Position numbers and translations under genes: made by a program. A stretch of DNA of 64,000 nucleotides, taken from positions 1,798,957-1,862,956 of the forward strand of contig JAHCID010000001.1 in assembly GCA_026129405.1 (NCBI GenBank), written 5' to 3'. Every line of letters starts with the position of its first letter. Within the stretch, counting starts at the first letter, position 1. The DNA comes from a bacterium (GTDB lineage Bacteria > Desulfobacterota > Binatia > DP-6). Positions 35,015 through 45,537 of this stretch are shown here, piece after piece. The notes under the pieces are model-generated. The model had not been told where the DNA came from. It saw only the letters and a program-made list of their open reading frames with translations, and searched no databases.

Positions 35015-36250
35015 CTATGCGCGCCGATCGCGCTGCGCGTCCGACACCGAGGCGTCGCCCATCACCGTCTGACCGATGGCGACGGCGACGAAGCCGGCGA
35101 CGGTCAGCCCGAGGTCGCGGCTCTGCTCGGCGACGAGCAGCACGCCCGCGAGCGGCAGCCGGTAGCCCGAGGCCAGGAACGTCGCCGCGCCGAGCAGCGC
35201 CAGCGGGCCGCCCGGCGGATGGCCGAGCAGGCGCTCGAGGCAGACCGACATGAGTAGCCCGGTGCACGCGAGCGAGGTGAAGACGCCGCCGCCGCCCCCG
35301 CCGTAGACCGAGGCGAGGGTCCCGGCGGCGCGAACGACGAGCGCCGCCGCCAGCACGGCCGGCGCGTGCGCCGCCCCGAGCGTCCAGGCGGCGGCGACGT
35401 AGCCCGGCCCGAACGTGATCCACCGCCCGGTGAGCGCGTGACCGCACCACGCCAGCGCGGCGAGCACGCCGGCGCCGGTCGCCGCCCGCGCCCAGGGGCC
35501 GTGCGTCTTGCCGAGGGCGCGCAGCGCCGTCAGCGCGGCGGCGAAGAGCCGCGCGCCGAGCCCGCAGGCGATCGCCAGCAGGACGATCGCGCCGAGCAGC
35601 GCCGCGTCGAGCGGCGGGCGATGCGTCAGCGCGACCAGCGGCTGCGCGCCGATCAGCGCGGTGCGGACGGCGAACGCGACCGCCGCCGCGATCGCCGCCG
35701 GGGCGAAGCGGGGCGCGTCGAGGTCGCGGCGAAACGGCACCTCGAGGCCGTAGAGCGTACCGACGCCCGGCGACGAGAAGATCGCGGCGATGCCGGCGCC
35801 GGCGCCCGCGACGACGAGCGTGCGCACCTCGTCCGGCGCGGGCGCGAAGCGTCGCAGGCGCGCGCAGCACTCGCCCAACGCGGAGCCGATCAGCGCCGAC
35901 GGCGACTCGAAGCCCTGCGAGCCGCCGAGCCCGACCGTGGCGATCGCGGCCAGCAGCCGTCCGGGCACCTGGCGGAGCGGCACGTGCGCGCCGGGCGTGT
36001 GGTAGGTGACGATGTAGAGCTCGGCGGTCGACGGGTGCAGCGAGCGCGTGACGGTCGCCGCCGCCAGCACCGCGAGCGGCAGCGCGAACGCCGTCGCCAC
36101 GGCCGGCCAGCCGCCCGGCAGCGCGGCGACCGCCGCCATGACGCCGCCTTCGACGCCGCCGCTCAGCGCCGCGACGGCGCCGCCCGTGAGCGCCCCGATG
36201 ACCGCGGGCGCCGCCACCGTCCATACGCCTCGCCGTGCCCACGTCGCCAC
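35015..36250 (-). CDS. ClC-family chloride channel/transporter, divergent
   Basis: A 411-residue membrane protein with about 10-11 hydrophobic segments and no CBS domains. The ClC fold is shown by GGSQGFESPSALIGSALGE, which replaces the classical G(K/R)EGP motif yet keeps the gating Glu, then AGAGAGIAAIFSSPGVG and the C-terminal ASVYGGGGGGVFTSLACTG (the GGxF[A/S]P-type motif) and FLASGYRLPLAGVLLVAEQS. The first selectivity motif (GSGIP) reads PGAHVP here. Whether it is a channel or an H+/anion exchanger cannot be decided, and the altered motifs might mean a different anion. It stands alone. Confidence 0.85.
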   Translation of the reverse strand: MATWARRGVWTVAAPAVIGALTGGAVAALSGGVEGGVMAAVAALPGGWPAVATAFALPLAVLAAATVTRSLHPSTAELYIVTYHTPGAHVPLRQVPGRLLAAIATVGLGGSQGFESPSALIGSALGECCARLRRFAPAPDEVRTLVVAGAGAGIAAIFSSPGVGTLYGLEVPFRRDLDAPRFAPAAIAAAVAFAVRTALIGAQPLVALTHRPPLDAALLGAIVLLAIACGLGARLFAAALTALRALGKTHGPWARAATGAGVLAALAWCGHALTGRWITFGPGYVAAAWTLGAAHAPAVLAAALVVRAAGTLASVYGGGGGGVFTSLACTGLLMSVCLERLLGHPPGGPLALLGAATFLASGYRLPLAGVLLVAEQSRDLGLTVAGFVAVAIGQTVMGDASVSDAQRDRRA

Positions 36251-36325
36251 CGCGCTCGGATCCCCGGGGCGTGGGTCTAGCCGGCGGAGGTGCCGCGGGC
36301 AAAGGTCGCCCGCGGCCTCCGCGCG

Positions 36326-36565
36326 CTACTGCTCGTGCTCACCCTTCTTCTCCGCCGCGGCGTCGAGACAGGCGCGCACCGTCTCGACGTCGGTGTGGAG
36401 CTTCTTCGCGAGCTCGTCGGCGCTGATGCCGCCGCCACCCTCTTCGTAGGCGGCGACGATCTTCTCGCAGCCCTTCGACTCCGCCCGGACGGCCGGCGTC
36501 GCCAGCACGAGCGCCATACCCACCACGAGTCCCGCCGTCGCGGATCCCATCACGCGTCCCATCAT
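36326..36565 (-). CDS. Small exported helical protein
   Basis: 79 residues; the ATG at 36565 follows a GAGGAGGAGG ribosome site. Signal peptide: MGSATAGLVVGMALVLATPAVRA. The mature part is about 50 residues with two Cys (SKGCEKIVAAYEEG and VRACLDAAAEKKG) and a helix-turn pattern GGISADELAKKLHTDVE like a small DNA- or ligand-binding fold. A single disulfide is likely. No family recognised. Confidence 0.75.
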   Translation of the reverse strand: MMGRVMGSATAGLVVGMALVLATPAVRAESKGCEKIVAAYEEGGGGISADELAKKLHTDVETVRACLDAAAEKKGEHEQ

Positions 36566-36729
36566 GGCACCTCCTCCTCGCGTCGCCTCTCGCACAGGGT
36601 CCCCGGGCGTACAAGCATTGCCGAGGGCGGCGCGCTGCTCTCCGCGAGCAGGGGATCGGCGGCACGGTCGTCCATCCCCGGTGTGCGTCACACCACGCCA
36701 GGCGGCTCGGCAAAAGGACGGTTGTCACC

Positions 36730-36850
36730 TCACCGCACGCGCATGAGGCGCTTGAGCGCGTCGCGGGTGCGGCGCGCGAGGACGTCGCAGCCGAGATCGC
36801 TCGGGTGGATCAGATCGGCGTAGAGGCGCGGGTTGCCGAGCCCGAGGTCC
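36730..36850 (-). pseudogene. C-terminal remnant of an SGNH/GDSL-type hydrolase
   Basis: Reading the minus strand from about 36850 down to the TGA at 36730-36732 gives DLGLGNPRLYADLIHPSD then LGCDVLARRTRDALKRLM. DLIHPSDLGCDVLA is the block V Asp/His-containing end of SGNH esterases (DxxHPxxxG-x2-x-LA). There is no start codon or upstream catalytic part. The next gene's stop (TAG at 36851) abuts the fragment in another frame. It looks like the tail of a gene removed by a deletion. About 38 codons remain. Confidence 0.6.
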
Positions 36851-37258
36851 CTAAAATCCGATGCCGAAGGCGATGCCCGCGAGCGTCGACAGGCCGTCGT
36901 GGTCGGTGTCGAAGGATACGAGCGGCCGGATCGTGATCGGCCCGCGGACGAAGTCGTAGGCGACGCCGCCCGAGCCGAAGAAGAGATCGCCGTTGCTGCG
37001 CATGCCGCCGTCGGTCGGCTCGACGACCGTCAGGCGCAGCTGCACGGTCTCGCCGAAGAACAGCACGACGGGCGTCAGCCCGGTGGGCGTCTCGGGGCCG
37101 ACCGTGAGCCCCGGCGTGTTGCGCCCGAACGGGAGGCGGTACTCGCCGGGCTCGAGCGCCGCGGCGTCGCCGGTCGCGATCACGAGGATCGCCGTGGTCA
37201 GGCAGGCGCGGGTCCACCACCGCCCACCGCTTCCTTCCACCCCCGCACCTGCCCGCAT
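36851..37258 (-). CDS. Exported hypothetical protein
   Basis: 135 residues from the ATG at 37258 after GAGGAGG; a basic N-region and TRACLTTAILVIATGDAAA form a signal peptide. The mature part (LEPGEYRLPFGRNTPG, LTPVVLFFGETVQLRLTVVE, GGVAYDFVRGPITIRPLVSFD) is beta-rich and ends FGIGF, a terminal Phe as in small outer-membrane beta-barrels. No family recognised. A fusion with the SGNH remnant downstream is unlikely as the frames differ. Confidence 0.65.
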   Translation of the reverse strand: MRAGAGVEGSGGRWWTRACLTTAILVIATGDAAALEPGEYRLPFGRNTPGLTVGPETPTGLTPVVLFFGETVQLRLTVVEPTDGGMRSNGDLFFGSGGVAYDFVRGPITIRPLVSFDTDHDGLSTLAGIAFGIGF

Positions 37259-37369
37259 GCGCCGCCTCCTCGCGCTCTGCCGCCCAGCGACAGCAAGGCA
37301 CATGCCATGGACGTCGTATGCGCCGGCTCGGTGTTGCCGACCGGCCCCGTGTCAGGCGGCCGACAGATG

Positions 37370-38512
<1,143 letters not shown>

Positions 38513-38585
38513 GCGGCCGGTTGTAGCATGGACCGCCCGGGATGGCGTCTCGCCTGCGGTGGCGCGTCGGCTACGATCGGTGCCC

Positions 38586-40232
38586 ATGCCGTCCGCGTCC
38601 CCGGATTCGTTCGCCGCACTGGTCGCGACCGCGGATGCGGTCGGCGCCACTCGCAGCCGGCTCGAGAAGGTGGCGGCGGTCGCCGCACGCCTGTCGGCGA
38701 CGGGCGACGCCGCCCTGCCGGTCGCGGCACGCTTCTTCGCCGGGCATGCGTTCCCGCCGACCGCCGCGTGCACCACGCAGGTCGGGCCGGCGCTCGTACG
38801 TCAGGCCATCGCTGCGCTGGCGGACGCGGATGCGGCGCATCTCGGCGCCCGTGCGGTGGCGCTCGGTGACGCGGGGGACGTCGCCGGCGAGGCGCTGGCG
38901 GCGCGGCCGTCGGCGGGGCTCGGGCTCGTCGCGGTCGCCGCGCGATTGGCGGCCCTCGCAGCGGCGCCGGGCACGACGGCGCGGCGCGCGCTGCTCGTCG
39001 AGCTGCTCGGCGAGACGTCCGGGCGTGAGGCGCGCCTTCTCGTGCGGCTGCTGCTCGGCGAGCTGCGCATCGGGCTCAAGGCGGCGCAGGTCGAGGAGGC
39101 GATCGCGCGCGCGTTCGGGCGCCCGCTGGCCGACGTCCGCCGCGCCACGCAGCTCGCCGGCGACGTCGGCGAGGTCGCGCTGCTGGCGCGCCGGGACGCC
39201 CTCGCCACCGCGCGCCTGCGCCTCTTCCATCCGCTCGGCTTCATGCTGGCGCAGCCGCTGCCGACGCCCGACGCCATCGTCGCGGCGCTGCCGGCACCGT
39301 TCGCCGTCGAGGACAAGTACGACGGCATCCGTGTGCAGGCGCACGTCGCCGGCGGGCGCGTCGCCCTGTTCTCGCGTACGCTCGACGACGTGACCGCGCG
39401 CTTTCCCGAGGTCGTGGCAGCCGTCGCCGGGCTCGGCGAGGGCGTCGTAGTCGACGGCGAGCTGCTCGCCGTCGACGCGGCGGCGCCGACGCGCGCGCTG
39501 CCGTTCCAGCAGCTGCAGCAGCGGCTCGGCCGCAAGGCGCCCGGCGCGGCGCTACTGGCGCGCGTGCCGGTCGGCCTGGCGGCCTTCGACCTGCTCGCCC
39601 ACGCCGGCGTGCTCGTCGTCGACGAGCCGTGGCGGGCGCGCCGTGCCCGGCTCGAAGCGCTGACGTGGCCGGCGGCGGGCGCGTGGCCGGCACCGGTGCG
39701 GCTGCTGTCCGACGCCGCCGGCATCGACGCCGCGTTCGCCGCCGCGCGTGCGGCGGGCAACGAGGGCCTCATCGTGAAGGAGGCCGGCTCGTCCTACGCG
39801 GCGGGCCGGCGCGGCGGCGCCTGGATCAAGCTGAAGCGCGCGCTCGCGACGCTCGACGTGGTGGTGGTCGCGGTCGAGCGCGGCCACGGCCGGCGGCGCG
39901 CGGTGCTCTCGGACTACACCTTCGCGGTGCGCGCAGGCGACGACGATCCGACCCTGCGCGTGGTCGGCAAGGCGTTCACCGGCCTCACCGACGCCGAGAT
40001 CCTCGCGCTCACCGCGCGCTTCGAGGCGCTCACGCTGGAGCGGCACGGCGGCTGGCAGCGCGTGCGGCCGGAGGTCGTGCTCGAGGTGACGTTCGACGTG
40101 GTGCAGCCGTCCGCGCGCCACGACTCCGGCTACGCGCTGCGCTTCCCGCGCATCGTTCGCGTGCGCGACGACAAGCCGCCGTCCGAGATCGACACGCTCG
40201 CGCGCGTGGCGGCGTTGGCGGGCGGCCGCTGA
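38586..40232 (+). CDS. ATP-dependent DNA ligase
   Basis: A 548-residue protein from the ATG at 38586. The N-terminal helical DNA-binding domain (to about residue 200) includes LLVRLLLGELRIGLKAAQVEEAIARAFG. Adenylation motif I is EDKYDGIRVQ with Lys244; motif III is VVVDGELLAVD, IV is EGLIVKEAGSSYAAG and V is GAWIKLKR. The OB-fold C-terminus ends RFPRIVRVRDDKPPSEIDT. This is the archaeal/bacterial ATP-ligase type (LigB/Lig of mycobacteria), used in addition to the NAD-dependent LigA in bacteria for repair. No Ku or primase gene is nearby. A bidirectional hairpin follows the stop. Confidence 0.93.
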   Translation: MPSASPDSFAALVATADAVGATRSRLEKVAAVAARLSATGDAALPVAARFFAGHAFPPTAACTTQVGPALVRQAIAALADADAAHLGARAVALGDAGDVAGEALAARPSAGLGLVAVAARLAALAAAPGTTARRALLVELLGETSGREARLLVRLLLGELRIGLKAAQVEEAIARAFGRPLADVRRATQLAGDVGEVALLARRDALATARLRLFHPLGFMLAQPLPTPDAIVAALPAPFAVEDKYDGIRVQAHVAGGRVALFSRTLDDVTARFPEVVAAVAGLGEGVVVDGELLAVDAAAPTRALPFQQLQQRLGRKAPGAALLARVPVGLAAFDLLAHAGVLVVDEPWRARRARLEALTWPAAGAWPAPVRLLSDAAGIDAAFAAARAAGNEGLIVKEAGSSYAAGRRGGAWIKLKRALATLDVVVVAVERGHGRRRAVLSDYTFAVRAGDDDPTLRVVGKAFTGLTDAEILALTARFEALTLERHGGWQRVRPEVVLEVTFDVVQPSARHDSGYALRFPRIVRVRDDKPPSEIDTLARVAALAGGR

Positions 40233-40236
40233 CGCG

Positions 40237-40279
40237 GCGCCGGTCCGCGTCGGCCCATCCGGCCCGACGCGGCCGGCGC
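40237..40279. terminator. Bidirectional hairpin between ligase and korB
   Basis: GCGCCGG (40237-40243) and CCGCGTCGG (40245-40253) pair with CCGACGCGG (40264-40272) and CCGGCGC (40273-40279). Only T40244 is bulged, giving a 16-bp stem over a short loop. It fills the 54-bp gap between two convergent genes. Confidence 0.7.
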
Positions 40280-40286
40280 GCTCCGC

Positions 40287-41311
<1,025 letters not shown>

Positions 41312-41315
<4 letters not shown>

Positions 41316-43201
41316 GCGTGCACCTCGTGCCGCTCTTCCGGCCGGTCCTGGCCGTCGAGCAGACGGACGCACCGGGAGCGGATCTCGGCCACCTTGAACG
41401 GGCGGCCCTGGATCTTGCTGAAGCCGATCGCGTCGACCAGGTACTCGGCGCGGATCATCTTGACGAGCTGTCCGAGATTCATTTCGGGCACGACGACGTG
41501 GCGGAACCGGCGCAGGACGTCGCCGAGGTCGGCGGGCAGCGGGTTCAGCCAGCGCAGATGGGCGTGCGACACCGAGCGGCCCTCACGCTGGAGATCGGTG
41601 ACCGCCTGGCGGATGGGCCCGAACGTGCTGCCCCAGCCGAGGACGAGGAGATCGCCCGTCGCCGGTCCGAAGATCGCGGTCGGGCCGATCTCGCGCGTGA
41701 TGCCGGCGACCTTGCGCTGCCGGATGCGCGTCATCTGCTCGTTGTTCGCGGGCGAGTAGCTGACGTTGCCCGTGCCGGACTCCTTCGAGAGGCCGCCGAT
41801 GCGGTGCTCGAGGCCCGGCGTGCCGGGCCGCACCCAGGGACGGGCCAGCGTCTCCTCGTCGCGCATGTAGGGCTGGAAGCCCTCGGGGTCGGTGCGGAAG
41901 TCGACGTGGACCGCCGGGAGCTTCTCCGGGTCGGGCACGAGCCAGGGCTCGGCGCCGTTGGCGAGGAACGCATCGGACAGGATGATCACCGGCGTCATGT
42001 ACTTCGCGGCGATGCGCAGCGCCTCGTAGCCGACCTCGAAGCAGTCCGACGGCGTCGACGGCGCCAGGATCGGCACCGGCGCCTCGCCGTGGCGGCCGTA
42101 CATCGCCATCAGGAGATCGGCCTGCTCGGTCTTCGTCGGCATGCCCGTCGACGGGCCGGAGCGCTGGATGTCGGCGATGACGAGGGGCAGCTCGACGGAC
42201 ACGGCGAGCCCGACGGTCTCGGCCTTCAAGTCCATGCCGGGGCCGCTCGTCGTGGTGATCGCGAGCGCGCCGCCGAAGGCCGCGCCGAGCGCCGCGCCGA
42301 CGCCGCCGATCTCGTCCTCGGCCTGCATCGTGGTGACGTCGAACTGCTTCATGCCCGAGAGCTCGTGCAGGATGTCGCTCGCCGGCGTGATCGGGTAGCT
42401 GCCGAGGAAGAGCGGCCGGCCGGCGCGGTGGGCGGCGGCGACGAAGCCGAGCGCGAGGGCCGAGTTGCCGGTGATGTTGCGGTAGAGGCCCGGCTCGATC
42501 TTCGCCGCTGCGACCTCGTACGAGATCTTCAGCAGCTCGGCGTTCTCGGCGAAGTTCCAGCCGGCGTGGAGCGCGCGCAGGTTGGCCTCGACGAGCGTCT
42601 GGTTCTTCTTGAACTTGCCGCGGACGTACTCCTCCGAGACCTCGAGCGGGCGGTGGAAGAGCCACGAGGCGATGCCGAGGCAGAAGAAGTTGCGGCAGCG
42701 GAACGTCTCGCGTGCGGACAAACCGAACTGCTTGAGCGCCGTCGTCGTGAGCTTCGTGATCTCGACCGGGAAGAGCTGCCAGCGGTCGAGCGAGCCGTCC
42801 TCGAGCGGGTTGCGGGCGTAGCCGGCCTTGCGCAGGTTGCCGTCGTTGAAGGCCTCGCGGTCGACGAGGAGGATGCCGCCGGGGCGAAGGTCGTCGAGGT
42901 TGGTCTTCAGCGCGGCGGGGTTCATGGCGACGAGGACGTCGAGGTCGTCGCCGGGGGTGAAGACCTGGTTCGTCGAGAAGTTCAGCTGGAAGGCGCTGAC
43001 GCCGGCGAGGGTGCCGGCGGGGGCGCGGATCTCGGCAGGAAAGTCGGGCAGGGTGGCGAGGTCGTTGCCGGCGCGGGCCGACTCGCTCGTGAACTGCACT
43101 CCGGTGAGCTGCATGCCGTCTCCGGAGTCGCCGGCGAAGCGGATGACGATCGCGTCACGCTGCTCGACCCGCTTCGCCGTGCTCGACTGACCTTCGGACA
43201 T
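41312..43201 (-). CDS. korA: 2-oxoacid:ferredoxin oxidoreductase, fused gamma-alpha subunit
   Basis: 629 residues; ATG at 43201 after AGCAGGAGG. Residues 17-200 are the gamma domain (IRFAGDSGDGMQLTGVQFT, PGGILLVDREAFND). Residues 230-620 are the alpha pyrimidine-binding and transketolase-C parts (LGSYPITPASDILHELS, TTSGPGMDLKAETVGLAV, RSGPSTGMPTKTEQADL, VVPEMNLGQLVKMIRAEYL). This two-subunit arrangement with gamma fused to alpha matches aerobic-type KorAB rather than four-subunit clostridial enzymes. No separate ferredoxin-domain subunit is encoded next to it. It would feed the TCA cycle with ferredoxin as acceptor. Confidence 0.92.
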
Positions 43202-43473
43202 CGTTCCTCCTGCTGCTGGGGCCGCCCCTCCGTCCGCACCGCGCCCTGTGGGCCCGCGCGGGGAGCCGGCGGATCATCGACCTACCTACCGTCCGCCCAC
43301 AGGGGTTGCAACGGTGCGATGGTACGCGCGCCGCGAGGCGTTCCTCGCCGCGCCGCGGCGACGCGCGAACGCCCGTTTGGGCGGTGGTTTGTACGATCTG
43401 CCGTGCTCCGCCGGCATGCCTGCGTGCGGCGGCGGGGCCCGCGCGCGGCATGTGGCTTGCTGCCTTCGCGGGC

Positions 43474-44007
43474 ATGGCCAGGATCGTCGTTCCCCTCGCA
43501 GAGGATTTCGAGGATGCCGAGCTCACCGTTCCGCGCGATCGGCTCGCCGCCGCCGGCCACACGCTGACCATCGTAGGACGGGACGCGGGCGAAACCGTGC
43601 GCGGCAAGCGCGGCCGGGCGTCGGCGCTGGTCGAGGCGTCGGCGGCGTCGGTCGCCGCCGACGCGTTCGACGCCTGTCTGATCCCCGGCGGCTACTCGCC
43701 GGACCACCTGCGGACCGATCGCGGTGCGGTCGCGCTGGTGCAGGCGATGATGCGGGCTCGCAAACCGGTGGCCGCCATCTGTCACGGTCCGCAGCTGCTC
43801 ATCGACGCCGGCGCGGCCGCGGGACGCACGCTGACGTCGTACCCGTCGGTGCGCGCCGACCTCGAGAACGCGGGCGCCCACTGGGTCGACCGTGAGGTCG
43901 TCGTCGACGGCGCGCTGATCACGTCGCGCACGCCGGACGATCTCGATGCCTTCACGCGCGCGTTCCTCGCCGCGCTGAGCGAGGGCGCCGCGGCCCACGA
44001 CGCGTGA
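43474..44007 (+). CDS. DJ-1/PfpI-family protein
   Basis: 177 residues counted from the ATG at 43474 (MARIVVPLAEDFEDAEL); a start at 43450 would add eight residues. The nucleophile elbow is AAICHGPQLL (Cys in place of Ser) and the acid is in the EDFED N-terminal turn, the PfpI/YhbO arrangement. PDHLRTDRGAVALVQAMM and TSYPSVRADLENAGAHWVD are typical. Members are proposed as general-stress chaperone, protease or glyoxalase/deglycase proteins; the exact activity is disputed. It stands alone, convergent with the aldolase across a strong hairpin. Confidence 0.87.
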   Translation: MARIVVPLAEDFEDAELTVPRDRLAAAGHTLTIVGRDAGETVRGKRGRASALVEASAASVAADAFDACLIPGGYSPDHLRTDRGAVALVQAMMRARKPVAAICHGPQLLIDAGAAAGRTLTSYPSVRADLENAGAHWVDREVVVDGALITSRTPDDLDAFTRAFLAALSEGAAAHDA

Positions 44008-44010
44008 GCA

Positions 44011-44052
44011 CGGCGTCGCGGGGCCCGCCGCTGCGAGCCCCCCGCGACGCCG
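44011..44052. terminator. Bidirectional hairpin terminator
   Basis: CGGCGTCGCGGGG (44011-44023) is perfectly complementary to CCCCGCGACGCCG (44040-44052): a 13-bp stem with a 16-nt loop, in the 51-bp gap between the convergent PfpI and aldolase genes. It has no T-run on either side. Confidence 0.7.
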
Positions 44053-44058
44053 CGGCGG

Positions 44059-44664
44059 TCAGAAGTCGAGCTTCGGCTCGCGGCCGAGCAGGCGGCAATG
44101 GAGATACGCCTGCGCGGAGTCCTCGACGATCTCGGCGCGGTTGTACGCCTCGAGCAGCGACGGGCCGCTCGCCGCGAGGCCGTGGTTCGCGAGCAGCACG
44201 ATGCGCGTGTCGGGCTTCGCCTTGTAGACGTCGACCACGAGGTCGCGCAGCTCCTCGGAGCCGGCGTTCGCGTAGGGGACGATCTGGATCTCGCCCAGGT
44301 GCGCGCGGGCCTGCCCGGTCATGTGCGGCGGCGTGATGCCGCAGCAGCCGAACGCCATGGTCGCGGTCGAGTGCGAGTGCACGACGCCGTTGACGTCCTT
44401 GCAGGTCGCGAACACGCCGGCGTGCCAGCGGTGCTCCTTCGAGGGCTTCCACTCGAAGTTGTCGAGCTGCTTCCCCGACAGGTCCATCTGCACGACGTTC
44501 CATACCGCGGTGTCGCGGAAGGTCACGCCGGTGGCCGTGCAGAAATAGCGGTCGGTGCCGGGAATGCGGATCGAGATGTTGCCGCCCGATCCCGCGGTGA
44601 GCCAGCGCTCGCTCGAGCGGTGGCAGATGTCGACGAGTTCCTTGCGAAGGTCGTGCAGATCCAT
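44059..44664 (-). CDS. Class II aldolase/adducin family protein
   Basis: 201 residues; ATG at 44664 (MDLHDLRKELVDICHRSS). Fold signatures: WLTAGSGGNISIRIPG (phosphate-binding loop), TATGVTFRD, the zinc ligands in VVHSHSTATMAFG and ANHGLAASGPSLLEAYNRAE. Class II aldolases of this size (FucA, AraD, methylthioribulose-P dehydratase types) cleave or epimerise sugar phosphates or dehydrate them using zinc. No sugar kinase or isomerase partner is nearby, so the substrate is undefined. Confidence 0.87.
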   Translation of the reverse strand: MDLHDLRKELVDICHRSSERWLTAGSGGNISIRIPGTDRYFCTATGVTFRDTAVWNVVQMDLSGKQLDNFEWKPSKEHRWHAGVFATCKDVNGVVHSHSTATMAFGCCGITPPHMTGQARAHLGEIQIVPYANAGSEELRDLVVDVYKAKPDTRIVLLANHGLAASGPSLLEAYNRAEIVEDSAQAYLHCRLLGREPKLDF

Positions 44665-44951
44665 GCTCGGGCGAGTATCGGCGATCGTTCCCGGATTCTC
44701 AACCCGCGGGGCGGCGCGCCCCGGGTACACGAACGTTCGCGCGCGTCCATTTCCGTGCCCTGGCGGGGGCGCGCGCTGCGCGCCGCGCACGGCGGGCGCG
44801 CGGGGCCCCGCGCCCCGCGCTCGATGCGCGCGACGCGGCCTCGGAGCGCGCCGGCGGCGGCACATCGGTTGCACTCGTCCCGCGCTGGAAACGCGGCGCA
44901 CGGAAAGCTTGGTGACATGCTTGCCGCTTGCGCTCGCCGGAAGGAGGGACG

Positions 44952-45212
44952 ATGCGACGAGGGGACATGGGCCGCACGCTGGGCGTGCTCGGCGCGGCGG
45001 GCGTGCTGCTGCTCGCGGGTGCCGGGACCGCGCGCGCGGCCGCGGAGCCGGGCTGCGGGCCGCGCGCGACGCTGCTGCGCATCGAGGAGAAGCTCTGCCC
45101 CGCCAACGACCGGCGGCCGGCGATCGTACGGCAGCGGGCGTGCTGCCTGAAGCCGGGCGGCCAGGTGCGCTGCGCGCACTTCCAGCACTGCCCGCGCAAC
45201 TCGCCGTCCTGA
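44952..45212 (+). CDS. Small exported six-cysteine protein, first of a tandem pair
   Basis: 86 residues; ATG at 44952 after AAGGAGGG. Signal peptide: LGVLGAAGVLLLAGAGTARA. The 52-residue mature core starts at Cys35 and has six Cys (GCGPRA, EKLCPAND, RACCLKPG, VRCAHFQHCPRNSPS). It aligns without gaps to the next gene's product over these 52 residues, about 31 identical. All six Cys and the RRPA, QRACC and SPS elements are shared. No known family. The pair begins just ahead of the polysaccharide operon and has no hairpin between the genes. Confidence 0.75.
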   Translation: MRRGDMGRTLGVLGAAGVLLLAGAGTARAAAEPGCGPRATLLRIEEKLCPANDRRPAIVRQRACCLKPGGQVRCAHFQHCPRNSPS

Positions 45213-45241
45213 GCGGCGCCAACGGGGGAGGTTGTCGACGC

Positions 45242-45508
45242 ATGCGAATCACGACCGGAAGGGGAAGGACCGCGGCGCTGCTCGCCGCGGTCGTCGGCAC
45301 GGTGCTCGTCGCGAGCGCGGCCGACGCCGCCAAGCTGCCGCGGCCGAAGTGCGGCGGACGCCAGGAGATGGTGCGCGTGGACGAGAAGGTCTGTCCGGCG
45401 ACCAAGCGACGGCCGGCCGTCGTCATCCAGCGCGCCTGCTGCCAGAAGCCGAACGGCAAGATCCGCTGCAAGGCGTTCAAGAAGTGTCCGCGTCGCTCGC
45501 CGTCCTGA
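45242..45508 (+). CDS. Small exported six-cysteine protein, second of a tandem pair
   Basis: 88 residues; ATG at 45242 preceded by GGGGGAGG. Signal peptide: AALLAAVVGTVLVASAADA. The core from Cys37 matches its upstream paralogue residue for residue in spacing: CGGRQEMVRVDEKVCPA, RRPAVVIQRACCQKPNG, IRCKAFKKCPRRSPS. It is more Lys/Arg-rich (cationic) than the first copy. Three disulfides are plausible. The wza-type gene follows 29 bp later with its own GGGGGAGG site, so both small proteins may be co-transcribed with polysaccharide export. Confidence 0.75.
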   Translation: MRITTGRGRTAALLAAVVGTVLVASAADAAKLPRPKCGGRQEMVRVDEKVCPATKRRPAVVIQRACCQKPNGKIRCKAFKKCPRRSPS

Positions 45509-45537
45509 CGGCGAGGTGACGGCGGGGGAGGGTGCGC

